Assembly: GCA_963792875.1 (NCBI GenBank)
Contig: CAWBXV010000005.1
Coordinates: forward strand, 124,001-188,000
DNA: 64,000 nt
Source: JAHEGP01 sp963792875
GTDB lineage: Bacteria > Pseudomonadota > Gammaproteobacteria > Pseudomonadales > JAHEGP01
Reading direction: 5' to 3'
Shown: in pieces, positions 17,376-30,143 of the stretch
Layout of the letters: every line of letters starts with the position of its first letter
Position numbering within the stretch: the stretch's first letter is position 1
Program-made: the position numbers and the translations under genes
The notes under the pieces: generated by a model
The model's input: only the letters and a program-made list of their open reading frames with translations
Database searches by the model: none
Told to the model about the DNA's origin: nothing

Positions 17376-17488
17376 GGCGGTCGTCCGGGCGAAGCGGTGA
17401 GGCCGGCCACTGTAGAAGCGTCGCCGCGGGCTGTCAACGTGCGCTGGGCGAGGACCTTCAGGCCATCCGCACGGCGCCGCTGTGCGCG

Positions 17489-17911
17489 TCAGCCGGCGCC
17501 CAGGCGCGCCTTGACGGGTTTGGCCAGCAGCATGCCGGCGATCATGGCGAGCAGGAAGATCACGCCGCTCGTCCCGTTGTAACTGATCGACGCCATGGCC
17601 GGACCCGGGCACAGCCCCACCAGCCCCCAGCCGGCGCCGAACAGCAATGACCCGATGGTCAGGCCGTGGTCCAGGCGCAGGGATGGTTTGGCCGGCAAAG
17701 GGTTGCCCAGCAGCGAGCGCTGGCGACCCGCCGCCACGCGCCAGGCCACGGCCATGGGCAGGATGGCGCCACCCAGGACGAATGCGAGGGTAGGGTCCCA
17801 GTTACCGAATACGTCCAGCCAGCCCTGGACTTTGGCGGTGTCGGTCATGCCCGAGACCAGCAGGCCGAGCCCGAACAGAGCCCCGCTGATAAAAGCTACC
17901 AGAGCTAGCAT
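17489..17911 (-). CDS. YeeE/YedE family membrane protein (DUF6691, PmpB-like)
   Basis: This is the second half of a split YeeE/YedE-type transporter. The protein has 140 residues with about four hydrophobic helices. The motif GWGLVGLCPGPAMAS, with its conserved Cys, is the sulfur-transport signature of the family. Its ATG at 17911 sits in TGATG with the stop of the preceding gene, so the pair is translationally coupled. In other bacteria such pairs (PmpA/PmpB) accompany persulfide dioxygenase and are thought to move thiosulfate or other sulfur species. The same arrangement is present here. Confidence 0.82.
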   Translation of the reverse strand: MLALVAFISGALFGLGLLVSGMTDTAKVQGWLDVFGNWDPTLAFVLGGAILPMAVAWRVAAGRQRSLLGNPLPAKPSLRLDHGLTIGSLLFGAGWGLVGLCPGPAMASISYNGTSGVIFLLAMIAGMLLAKPVKARLGAG

Positions 17912-18339
17912 CAGATGATCCCCCATTGGTGGCGGAACAGAAAGACGGTGATGCCGCCGCCCAGCAGATAGAAGACCGTCGCCACGATGCCGCGCTCGGA
18001 CAGGCGTGAGATGCCGCAGACCCCATGGCCCGACGTGCAGCCATTGGCCAGTCTCGTGCCGAAGCCAACCAGCAGGCCGGCGACTGCCAGCAGCAGTGGT
18101 TGGCGGGTGATGTGGGAGTCGGGCGCGCCAGCCAACAGCGTGACGAGGGCGGGGATGGCGACCAGGCCGGCGATAAAGGCCACGCGTTCCTGCCAGATGT
18201 TCAGGCCGGTACCATCCACCAGGCCACCGAGAATGCCGCTGGCACCCATGATGCGGCCATTGACCAGCAGAAAGATGGCGGCGGCCAGGCCGATGATCAG
18301 GCCGCCCCCCAGTCCAAGTAACCAATCGGTGTGCATCAT
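17911..18339 (-). CDS. YeeE/YedE family membrane protein (PmpA-like)
   Basis: This is the first half of the split YeeE/YedE transporter. The protein has 142 residues with about four hydrophobic segments. The core motif GTRLANGCTSGHGVCGISRLS carries the Cys residues typical for the family (first 20 residues matched by eye). Two adjacent ATG codons (18339 and 18336) are possible starts. It begins 4 bases after the stop of the upstream hydrolase gene, so hydrolase, PmpA-like and PmpB-like proteins form one operon for reduced-sulfur handling. Confidence 0.83.
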   Translation of the reverse strand: MMHTDWLLGLGGGLIIGLAAAIFLLVNGRIMGASGILGGLVDGTGLNIWQERVAFIAGLVAIPALVTLLAGAPDSHITRQPLLLAVAGLLVGFGTRLANGCTSGHGVCGISRLSERGIVATVFYLLGGGITVFLFRHQWGII

Positions 18340-18342
18340 GGC

Positions 18343-19206
18343 TCAAATCCTGTTGACGGGAATTTTAAGGTAGACCGTGCCGTTGGACGCTGCCGGCGGC
18401 AGTTCGCCGGCGCGCATATTCACCTGCAGTGAGGGCAGGATGAGGCGCGGTGCTGCCAGGCGGGCGTCGCGCTCGTTGCGCAGTTTGATGAAGTCCTCCC
18501 GGGTGGTGCCCTGCCGCACATGGATGTTCTGCGCCCTTTGCTCGGCAACCGTGGATTCCCATGCGAACTGCTCGCGGTCCTCGGCCTTGTAGTCGTGGCC
18601 CACGAATATCCTCGTGGCGTCGGGCAGTGCCAGGATTTTCTGCACGGAGTCGTACATCGTGGCGGCCGAGCCTCCGGGGAAATCACAGCGTGCCGTGCCG
18701 TAGTCAGGCATGAACAGGGTATCGCCCACGAACGCGGCGTCACCGATGACGTAGGTCACGCACGCTGGCGTATGGCCGGGGGTACATAACACACGCATCT
18801 GCAAGGTGCCGAGCGGCAGTTGCTCGCCGTCCTGGAACAGATGGTCGAACTGGGACCCGTCCCGCTTGAAATCGGGCCCCTCGTTGAAGAATTCGCCGAA
18901 GGTCTGCTGGATCAGGGTGATCCTGCTGCCGATGCCGGTCTTCCCGCCGAGGCGCTCCTTCAGATAGGCCGCGGCCGAGAGGTGATCGGCGTGGACGTGG
19001 GTCTCCAGTATCCACTGGGCCGTGAGAGCGTTTTCCCGCAGGTAGTCGATGATGGCGTCCGCCGAGCCGGTCGAGGTCCTGCCGGGCGCGTAGTCAAAAT
19101 TGAGCACGGCATCGATGATCGCTGCGCTGCCGCTGGCAGGGTCGCTGACGACGAACGACGCGGTGAAAGTGTCCGGGTCGAAAAAGGCCTTGACGATGGG
19201 GTTCAT
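18343..19206 (-). CDS. MBL-fold hydrolase, persulfide dioxygenase-like (Blh/ETHE1 type)
   Basis: This is a metallo-beta-lactamase-fold enzyme, predicted to oxidise glutathione persulfide to sulfite. The ATG at 19206 has an AGGAG seven bases upstream, better than the GTG just before it, giving 287 residues. Metal-binding motifs are THVHADHLSA, then CTPGHTPACVTY, GDTLFMPDYGTARCDFPGG and FVGHDYK. The DYGTARCDFPGG segment is characteristic of the Blh/ETHE1 branch rather than glyoxalase II. No rhodanese domain is attached. It leads the operon with the two YeeE/YedE genes. No ArsR-type BigR regulator, often present in such operons, is found here. Confidence 0.85.
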   Translation of the reverse strand: MNPIVKAFFDPDTFTASFVVSDPASGSAAIIDAVLNFDYAPGRTSTGSADAIIDYLRENALTAQWILETHVHADHLSAAAYLKERLGGKTGIGSRITLIQQTFGEFFNEGPDFKRDGSQFDHLFQDGEQLPLGTLQMRVLCTPGHTPACVTYVIGDAAFVGDTLFMPDYGTARCDFPGGSAATMYDSVQKILALPDATRIFVGHDYKAEDREQFAWESTVAEQRAQNIHVRQGTTREDFIKLRNERDARLAAPRLILPSLQVNMRAGELPPAASNGTVYLKIPVNRI

Positions 19207-19704
19207 CACCTGTCTCCTGACTGATCGTTACGAAGCCTGGCGATGGCCTCATAAATATTATTGCATTCTAATGTGAAATTGCGCAGCTATCGATAGCGTG
19301 CTGAAAAGCAGCGGGACCCCGGTGCCGATCATAAGCGCAGTATGGTTGGGACAATACCTTGGATAAAGTCGGGATGACAAGGACAGAAGCGCCGGTGCCG
19401 CTGCAAGGTGTTGGCGAGGAGGTCGGGTTTGCGAGGAGGCCGGCCAACGAAGGTCGAAGGGCGGGGGTCAGTCTATCTATTGTCCGATGACCCGGAAGGG
19501 GGGCGGGGGACCGGCGTCAGTCTGGGCAGAGCATCCTGCAAGGCGCCGCTGCATCTGGCGAGTGGGCGCCGCCAGTGGCTGGCACTTGGTCACTGGCCGT
19601 TGCCAGCGGTGTCACCAGGGCAGGGCGGCTCGGGGTGGGGCCGCGGTGCCGGGGGCGGCGGGTGACGTCCGCTTGCCGCTCCCGGTGGGCTCCTGCTGTA
19701 TGGC
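19207..19704. other. Intergenic region upstream of the sulfur operon
   Basis: No gene is supported here. The segment 19248-19285 is conspicuously AT-rich against GC-rich surroundings and is centred on CATTCTAATG, an inverted CATT/AATG. It lies 40-80 bases upstream of the hydrolase start and is a reasonable place for the operon promoter and an operator, but no factor can be named. Positions 19400-19700 are GC-rich; small open frames there show no conserved features. Confidence 0.4.
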
Positions 19705-21183
19705 TCAGATAATCTGCTTCATGGCAGTCATATGGGCCCGCAGAACAGCGCCGACCTCCTCGATCGGGTGGTTGCGGATGGCACTGTTGACCGCGATGAG
19801 TTCGGCGTTTTCGACGGCGTTGTCGCCAGCTCCCAGCCCGCGACCGATGACGTCCGTACCGACTTTGGCCATGAAATCCGTCAGCAGCGGGCGGCAGGCC
19901 TGGTCGAACAGGTAGCAGCCGTACTCGGCGGTATCTGAGATGACCACGTTCATCTCGTACAGTTTTTTGCGGGCGATGGTGTTGGCGATCAGCGGTACCT
20001 CGTGCAGTGACTCATAGTATGCCGACTGCTCAATGATGCCGGTGCTCACCATGGTTTCGAACGCCAGTTCGACGCCCGCCTTCACCATGGCGACCATGAG
20101 GATGCCGTGGTCGAAGAATTGCTGCTCGCCGATGTCGTCGGCGGAGCGGGAGTCAGCCCGTTCAAAAGCGGTCTGCGCAGTCTGAGCGCGCCAGCCCAGC
20201 AGGTTTTGGTCATCGTTGGCCCAGTCCGCCATCATGGTGCGGGAGAACTCGCCCGACATGATATCGTCCATGTGCTTCTCAAACAGCGGCCGCATCAGGG
20301 CCTTGAGCTCCTCGGACAGTCTGTAGGCGGTGATTTTGGCGGGGTTGCTGAGCCGGTCCAGCATATTGGTCAGGCCGCCGTGCTTCATCGCCTCTGTGAT
20401 CGTCTCCCAGCCGTATTGGACCAGGCCGCTGGCGTAATCGGCGTCGATACCTTCTGCAACCATCCTATCGAAACACAGAATGGAGCCGCTTTGCAGCATG
20501 CCGCAGAGAATGGTCTGCTCACCCATCAGGTCGGACTTGACCTCGGCGATGAAGGACGATTCCAGGACGCCGGCGCGATGGCCGCCGGTGGCTGCAGCAT
20601 AGGCCTTGGCGATCTCCAGGCCGTCCCCGCGGGGGTCGTTTTCCCGGTGTACGGCGACCAGTGTCGGGACGCCAAAGCCCCGCAGATACTCTTCGCGAAC
20701 CTCCGTTCCGGGGCATTTTGGCGCCACCATGACCACGGTGAGATCGTCGCGGATCCGGGTGCCCTCTTCAACGATGTTGAAGCCGTGGGAATAGGCCAGA
20801 GTAGCCCCCTGCTTCATCAGCGGCATGATCTGGCCGACCACGCTCGTGTGCTGTTTGTCGGGGGTCAGGTTGCACACCAGATCGGCAGAGGGGATCAACT
20901 CGCCGTAGCTCCCGACCGTGAAGCCGTTGCTGGCCGCGTTCTTCCAGGACTGGCGCTGCTCTTTGATGGCCGATTCGCGCAGGGCGTAGCTCACATCGAG
21001 GCCGCTGTCGCGCATATTAAGGCCTTGATTGAGACCTTGCGCGCCGCAGCCGACGATGACTACTTTTTTACCCTTCAGGTAATCGCAGCCATTGACGAAC
21101 TCGTCCTTGCTCATGAAGCGGCACTTGCTGAGTTCTTCGATCTGGAGGCGCAGGGGAAGGGTATTGAAGTAGTTGCTTGGCAT
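19705..21183 (-). CDS. ilvC: Ketol-acid reductoisomerase, class II (long form)
   Basis: It converts acetolactate or acetohydroxybutyrate to the dihydroxy acids of valine, leucine and isoleucine synthesis, using NADPH and Mg. The protein has 492 residues, the length of the E. coli-type class II enzyme with a duplicated C-terminal domain. The start MPSNYFNTLPLRLQIEEL aligns with the E. coli N-terminus. The Rossmann loop VVIVGCGAQGLNQGLNMRDS is visible, with Arg/Ser residues further on for NADPH phosphate. Knotted-domain segments such as SDLMGEQTILCGMLQ and YETITE-like (here YGWETITEAMKHGG) are present. It is divergent from pssA. No ilvB/ilvH gene is adjacent in the window. Confidence 0.96.
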   Translation of the reverse strand: MPSNYFNTLPLRLQIEELSKCRFMSKDEFVNGCDYLKGKKVVIVGCGAQGLNQGLNMRDSGLDVSYALRESAIKEQRQSWKNAASNGFTVGSYGELIPSADLVCNLTPDKQHTSVVGQIMPLMKQGATLAYSHGFNIVEEGTRIRDDLTVVMVAPKCPGTEVREEYLRGFGVPTLVAVHRENDPRGDGLEIAKAYAAATGGHRAGVLESSFIAEVKSDLMGEQTILCGMLQSGSILCFDRMVAEGIDADYASGLVQYGWETITEAMKHGGLTNMLDRLSNPAKITAYRLSEELKALMRPLFEKHMDDIMSGEFSRTMMADWANDDQNLLGWRAQTAQTAFERADSRSADDIGEQQFFDHGILMVAMVKAGVELAFETMVSTGIIEQSAYYESLHEVPLIANTIARKKLYEMNVVISDTAEYGCYLFDQACRPLLTDFMAKVGTDVIGRGLGAGDNAVENAELIAVNSAIRNHPIEEVGAVLRAHMTAMKQII

Positions 21184-21504
21184 GTCGGGCTCCGTTCAAC
21201 GGTATCAATTCGGGAGGGCGGTAAACCGGGGCGCGTACCTTAGCGCAGATTGCCGTCGGGGTAAAATGAATTCAGTGGCCACGACGTCAGCGACAGTGGC
21301 TACGGCGCCAGCGTTGCGGGCCGGCCCGCTGGGGGCGCTCATCAAGCCGCGCAGTGACGTACGTCAGCGCACTGGGGCTGCGCAATGGCGGCGATGCAGG
21401 AGGCGTTGATTCGGCCGGGCAGGCTATGGCACTCGAGGGCGCGTTGTTTTACCATCAGAAGCGAACCGTTTGATAATAATTCAATGACCTGCAGGTGAAC
21501 GCCA
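21184..21504. other. Intergenic region between divergent ilvC and pssA
   Basis: About 320 bases without a gene. The stretch GGGTAAAATGAATTCAG (21259-21275) and the AT-rich GTTTGATAATAATTCAATG (21467-21485) are the only likely promoter elements; the latter lies 20-38 bases before pssA. I see no leader peptide with branched-chain codons followed by an attenuator hairpin for ilvC. Confidence 0.35.
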
Positions 21505-22323
21505 ATGGTTGACCAGAGCAAGCAAGCCTCTGAAAGCTCAGCATCAAGGCTGGAGATGTCCATACCCGTCAGCGAGCATATCGAAGAGGTGTCCGTCGGC
21601 GGGCAGCGCATACGGCGCCGGGGCGTCTACCTGTTGCCCAGCATCGTCACCATGGGGGCCCTGTTTGCCGGCTTCTACGGCGTCGTCGCGGCGATGAACG
21701 GCCAGTTCGAGAGCGCGGTGCTGGCGGTGATCGCTGCGGGCTTTCTTGACGGGATGGACGGAAGGGTGGCGCGGCTCACCAATACGCAGAGCGCCTTCGG
21801 TGCCGAGCTGGACAGCCTGGCCGATATGGTGTCGTTTGGTGTGGCGCCGGCCCTGGTGGTGTTCAGCTGGGGGCTTGGGCCGCTCGGTAGATTCGGCTGG
21901 GCCTTTGCCTTCATCTACATAGCGGGTGCTGCGCTGAGATTGGCGCGCTTCAATACGCAGATCGACACCGCAGACAAGCGCTTTTTCTCCGGTCTCGCGA
22001 GTCCGGCCGCGGCTGGGTTGATTGTGAGTATGGTGTGGCTGGCGGTTGATCGCGGTCTCGAGGGTACTGAACTCCCCTTGGCGTTGTCCGTGGTGGCGGG
22101 CATCGCAACCGCGTCGGCTGGGGTGTTGATGGTAACCAATATACCCTATCACAGCTTCAAGGGTGTGAACCTCAGGGGGCGAGTCCCCTTTGTGATTGCG
22201 TTGCTGGTGCCTCTGGTCTTCGCCGTCATCATGGTCGATCCGCCCTTGATGCTGCTGATTATCGGCGCGGCGTATGCGTGCTCTGGTCCGGTACAGAAGG
22301 TGTGGAGCAGCGCGCACGGCTGA
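21505..22323 (+). CDS. pssA: CDP-diacylglycerol-serine O-phosphatidyltransferase
   Basis: This is an inner-membrane enzyme that makes phosphatidylserine, the precursor of phosphatidylethanolamine, from CDP-diacylglycerol and serine. The protein has 272 residues. The CDP-alcohol phosphatidyltransferase motif DGx2ARx8Gx3Dx3D is complete from DGRVARL (about residue 90) to ELDSLADMVSFG. About seven hydrophobic helices follow. It is the Bacillus-type multi-span enzyme rather than the E. coli phospholipase D-like enzyme. An N-terminal 30-residue hydrophilic segment precedes the first helix. A weak GCAGGTG lies before the start. Confidence 0.93.
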   Translation: MVDQSKQASESSASRLEMSIPVSEHIEEVSVGGQRIRRRGVYLLPSIVTMGALFAGFYGVVAAMNGQFESAVLAVIAAGFLDGMDGRVARLTNTQSAFGAELDSLADMVSFGVAPALVVFSWGLGPLGRFGWAFAFIYIAGAALRLARFNTQIDTADKRFFSGLASPAAAGLIVSMVWLAVDRGLEGTELPLALSVVAGIATASAGVLMVTNIPYHSFKGVNLRGRVPFVIALLVPLVFAVIMVDPPLMLLIIGAAYACSGPVQKVWSSAHG

Positions 22324-22490
22324 TAGCCGATTGCCTGTGGTGGAGATAGAGGGCTGTTGGTCTGCTGGTGAGGTGATGCCATCAGTCCCGGTGAGCGGTG
22401 GCTGCACTGTACGAGCGCTTCCGGGCAGGTTGCGGGGAGGGGGTGACGTGGCGCTGCGATGGGGGACGCGAAAAAGTTTGAATAAAGGGC

Positions 22491-22519
22491 TATGCAACAT
22501 CCAACCTCCTCCCTATAAT
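22491..22519 (+). promoter_or_regulatory. Candidate distal rRNA promoter (P1)
   Basis: A perfect -10 hexamer TATAAT is at 22514-22519, followed by GCGCC near the likely start. The -35 position 17 bases upstream reads TATGCA, a poor match, so strength would depend on an UP element; the sequence AAAAAGTTTGAATAAA at 22471-22486 could serve as one. Confidence 0.5.
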
Positions 22520-22656
22520 GCGCCCCACTTCGACAGGGAACGCGTCGGAGGGGCTGTAGAGGAAAGGGAATTCGGTTAGGATGTTGTAGTGGGTTCTGCG
22601 GTATTTTGGTGGGGCCCGGGGTTGAGAAGTTTTTTTGAGAGGTTTTCAAAAAGACG

Positions 22657-22684
22657 TTGACAAGCCCGCGACGATCCGTAGAAT
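22657..22684 (+). promoter_or_regulatory. Candidate proximal rRNA promoter (P2)
   Basis: TTGACA at 22657-22662 and TAGAAT at 22679-22684 are separated by 16 bases. An AT-rich tract with T7 (22630-22636) lies just upstream. This is the best sigma-70-type promoter in the window and lies about 215 bases before 16S. Confidence 0.75.
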
Positions 22685-22745
22685 ACGCGCCTCGCCTGAA
22701 GGCAACAGCAGATCAGGCAAGTGGTTGACCCCAGCGGCAACCCGG

Positions 22746-22755
22746 TTGTTTAACA
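22746..22755 (+). promoter_or_regulatory. boxA-like antitermination element of rrn leader
   Basis: TTGTTTAACA resembles the boxA core (consensus TGCTCTTTAACA) and sits between P2 and 16S in the usual place. It would load Nus factors onto RNA polymerase to resist termination in the rRNA genes. A second similar element, GCTTTTTAACAAG at 24811-24823, lies before 23S. Confidence 0.6.
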
Positions 22756-22903
22756 AGTCGATCAGGCAATTTGTGTGGGTACTTGCGAGGATGATTGGCA
22801 ACAATTATCAGGAGCAAGTAACTCGCGATTCATGAGAATGACGCGTACTGCGAGCTTCTGAGCCGGTTTAGGGTATCCGGGCAACTGGAACCCTGCAGAA
22901 ATT

Positions 22904-24452
<1,549 letters not shown>

Positions 24453-24546
24453 ACCGAAAGCTGGTTATCCTTGTAAGTGCTCACACAAATTGCCTGATCG
24501 AAGAAAGCCCGTGGTGGCGGGTCGCTACAGGCCCGTTGTTAGTTTC

Positions 24547-24623
<77 letters not shown>

Positions 24624-24644
24624 GAAGCCAGGAAGTAAGATTTT

Positions 24645-24720
24645 GGGGCTATAGCTCAGCTGGGAGAGCGCCTGCCTTGCACGCAGGAGGTCCGCGGTTC
24701 GATCCCGCGTAGCTCCACCA
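24645..24720 (+). tRNA. tRNA-Ala (TGC anticodon)
   Basis: A 76-base cloverleaf with acceptor GGGGCTA pairing with TAGCTCC, anticodon loop CTTGCAC, T-loop TTCGATC and encoded CCA. It is 21 bases after tRNA-Ile in the rRNA spacer. Confidence 0.97.
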
Positions 24721-24960
24721 CGTACCACGGGTCGGTACAGAATTCAGAGATAAGGCCAGGTGTTTTATCTCTGAGTTTTGCGCTCAGTCTTCGGGTTTTA
24801 CACCCGGGGAGCTTTTTAACAAGTAAGAGATCAAGCCAAGTTTGAAATGCATGGTATACAAGCATTGTAAATTGTGATTTCAAGCGTTGAAACCGGCGGT
24901 GCCAGGCCTTTGGCCTGAGCACGAGAACCAGTCATGGCGTCATAGATTCTTTGGATATAT

Positions 24961-27856
<2,896 letters not shown>

Positions 27857-27966
27857 TATATCCAAGTGATTTATGGCCATGACTGGAAACGGTTTCAACA
27901 ATGAAATCACCGGCTTGATCGCTTACTGTTTACATAGGTGCTGCTCGCGCAGCACCGCTACTGAAT

Positions 27967-28085
27967 TGCCTGATGATCATAGAGAACTGGAACCACCTGA
28001 CTCCATTCCGAACTCAGAAGTGAAACGGTTCATCGCCGATGGTAGTGTGGGGTTTCCCCATGTGAGAGTAGGTCATCGTCAGGCT
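27967..28085 (+). rRNA. rrf: 5S ribosomal RNA
   Basis: It starts TGCCTGATGATCATAG and its end TCAGGC pairs with the start. The loop segments CCATTCCGAACTCAGAAG and GTAGTGTGGGG are typical. It is about 119 bases long and lies about 110 bases after 23S; no tRNA follows it. Confidence 0.97.
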
Positions 28086-28095
28086 CCCAATACCA

Positions 28096-28125
28096 CCCCG
28101 GTCTGCTCTCAGACCGGGGTTTTTT
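28096..28125 (+). terminator. Rho-independent terminator of the rRNA operon
   Basis: CCCCGGTCT (28096-28104) pairs perfectly with AGACCGGGG (28111-28119) around a six-base loop, followed by six T residues (28120-28125). It starts 10 bases after 5S. The next base is the first base of the group II intron. Confidence 0.95.
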
Positions 28126-29962
28126 GTGCGCCCGGCACGGGCGCACTCCTGGAGGTGCAAGTCCTCCCGTGAGCTGGCCACAGCGAGCGAAGTGAAGCGC
28201 AACTGCGGAAGGGCGACCGACCGTGGGGAGGAAGCGTGGAGCGTAAACCGTGAGCCGATGAACAAGAACCGGATAGAAGGCGCTGCCGAGCAGGGCGAGC
28301 GGGCAAGAAGCCGTGAAGCTCTCGTGGCCAAGGCGAAGTGGCGTAAATTCGGCGGTTGTGCGGTGAAGGAGTGCGGTCTTACCCGGGGAGATCTCGCCTC
28401 ATGCCTGAAAGGGCGACGTGGAGACACGGAGCGAGAAGTCAGCAGAGGCCATAGTAGCCGCCGATGAGGGGCGAAGGGCCGAACGAGAAGGAGCGTCAGA
28501 CGCCTGGTCGATGAGAACGGTAGTGCATCAGATGCCCGCGCAGGCGGGGCGGGTCGTGGAAGGGCGAGGTGAAGCCTTGTCCCAATCGACCAGTGATGAA
28601 ACCGGCCTCCCGCGACAGGAACCGGAGGGCGCAGGGCGAGACCTGCTGGTGCAGGCGCTCGCGAGGGAGAACATGCAGCGCGCCTGGAAGCGCGTGAAGG
28701 CAAACAAGGGTGCTGCGGGTGTTGACGGTCTGGACATAGCCCGGACGGGAGAACACCTCCAACACGCGTGGCCGACCATCAGGCAACAACTGCTGGAGGG
28801 CACGTACAGGCCGCAGCCTGTGCGGCGCGTGGGCATCCCGAAGCCGGACGGTAGCGAACGTGAGTTGGGGATCCCCACCGTGACCGACCGTCTGATTCAG
28901 CAGGCACTGTTGCAAGTGCTGCAACCGTTGATCGATCCGACCTTCAGTGAGCACAGCTACGGGTTTCGCCCCGGACGCCGGGCGCGGGACGCGGTGCTGG
29001 CCGCGCAGCGGTACGCGAGTCAAGGTTGCCACATCGTGGTGGACGTTGACCTGTCGAAGTTCTTCGACCGGGTCAACCATGACATTCTGATCGAGCGCCT
29101 GAGCAAGCGCGTGAACGACGCCGGGGTGATCCGGCTGGTGCGCGCCTACCTCAACGCGGGCATCATGGATGGCGGTGTGGTGATCGAGCGGGTAGAGGGG
29201 ACGCCGCAGGGCGGCCCGCTCTCGCCGCTGCTGGCCAACGTGTTGCTGGACGAAGTGGATCGGGCGCTTGAACGCAGAGGGCATCGCTTTGCCCGCTATG
29301 CCGACGACTGCAATGTGTATGTGCGCAGTAGGAAGGCGGGCGAGCGGGTGATGTGTCTGCTGCGCCGCTGCTACGACAAACTGCATCTGAGGATCAATGA
29401 ATCCAAGAGTGCGGTAGCCTGTGTGTTCGGCCGCAAGTTCCTCGGCTACGCCCTATGGCAAGCCGGAAACGGCGAGGTGCGACGCGCGGTGTCGGAGAAG
29501 GCGCTGGCAACGTTCAGGCAAAGGGTCAGGCAACTGACCCGGCGCAACGGCGGACGTAGCCTAGCGGAGGTGATCGAACGGCTGCGAAGCTTCTTGTTGG
29601 GATGGAAAGGGTATTTTGGGCTGGCGCAAACGCCCAGTGTCTGGCGCAGGCTGGACGAGTGGGTTCGCCGACGCCTGCGTGCCCTCCAGCTCAAGCAGTG
29701 GCGGCGGGGTAAGACGATCTACCGGGAACTGCTCAGTCTTGGAGCCAGTGTCCGGGTGGCGAGATCGGTGGCGGCCTTGAGCCGCCGCTGGTGGCATAAC
29801 AGCCTCTCTGCTGTGCACCATGTGCTGACGATTGCCTACTTCGACCGGCAGGGAGTGCCGCGGCTCTCATGACCTCAACTTCTCGAACCGCCCGGTGCGG
29901 ACCCGCATGCCGGGTGGTGTGGCAGGGGAACGGTCAGCACTGCTGACCGCCCCTATGCCGAT
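28126..29962 (+). mobile_element. Group II intron, probably class C (IIC), inserted behind rrn terminator
   Basis: The 5' end GTGCGCCCGGCACGGGCG follows the GUGYG rule and begins directly after the T-run of the rRNA terminator. Ribozyme domains I-IV with the maturase gene in domain IV fill the body. A domain V-like hairpin lies at about 29885-29920 (GAACCGCCCGGTGCGGACCC at its start), 12 bases after the maturase stop. A domain VI-like hairpin with GGTCAGCA/TGCTGACC arms follows (about 29932-29948). The 3' end is set at an AT, either 29956 or 29962. The site after a terminator hairpin and the endonuclease-less protein fit class C introns. It appears complete. Confidence 0.88.
28511..29872 (+). 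CDS. Group II intron reverse transcriptase/maturase
   Basis: This is the intron-encoded protein needed for splicing and retromobility. From the ATG at 28511 it has 453 residues; the frame is open back to a GTG at 28418. RT blocks are visible: AAGVDGLD (RT0/1), RRVGIPKPDGSERELGIPTV, the fingers motif HSYGFRPGRRARDAV, VDVDLSKFFDRVNHD, TPQGGPLSPLLANV, and the catalytic RYADDCN. A maturase X/GIIM domain follows (about 330-450). There is no HNH endonuclease, as expected for class C. All key aspartates are intact, so the element may be active. Confidence 0.95.
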   Translation: MRTVVHQMPAQAGRVVEGRGEALSQSTSDETGLPRQEPEGAGRDLLVQALARENMQRAWKRVKANKGAAGVDGLDIARTGEHLQHAWPTIRQQLLEGTYRPQPVRRVGIPKPDGSERELGIPTVTDRLIQQALLQVLQPLIDPTFSEHSYGFRPGRRARDAVLAAQRYASQGCHIVVDVDLSKFFDRVNHDILIERLSKRVNDAGVIRLVRAYLNAGIMDGGVVIERVEGTPQGGPLSPLLANVLLDEVDRALERRGHRFARYADDCNVYVRSRKAGERVMCLLRRCYDKLHLRINESKSAVACVFGRKFLGYALWQAGNGEVRRAVSEKALATFRQRVRQLTRRNGGRSLAEVIERLRSFLLGWKGYFGLAQTPSVWRRLDEWVRRRLRALQLKQWRRGKTIYRELLSLGASVRVARSVAALSRRWWHNSLSAVHHVLTIAYFDRQGVPRLS

Positions 29963-30143
29963 TTGTCCGCGGGCTTTGACAGAAGTGCGCTCGCCTGCGG
30001 CTGCTGTGTACCGGTGGGTGGCCGGCGGGCCTTGACGGCGGAGTGTCCGCGTCACGAGGGCGCTGCCCGACCGAACGTCGAGTCCTGCGCGATTCGCGAC
30101 GGAACCAAATGCTGGTATCCTACGCCGCATAACCGAAGGTGCA

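Larger units (their letters stand above)
22324..22903 (+). other. rRNA operon upstream and leader region
   Basis: About 580 bases between pssA and 16S without a protein gene. It holds two candidate promoters (listed separately), an antitermination boxA-like element, and the 5' spacer whose end pairs with sequence after 16S for RNase III processing. GTGTGGGTACTTG near 22773-22785 matches the conserved leader element after boxA in gammaproteobacterial rrn operons. Confidence 0.75.

Noticed and set aside
17376..17488. A cobalamin riboswitch or Fur box before the BtuF-like gene
   Set aside because: The region is short and contains no recognisable B12-box or palindromic Fur-type sequence.
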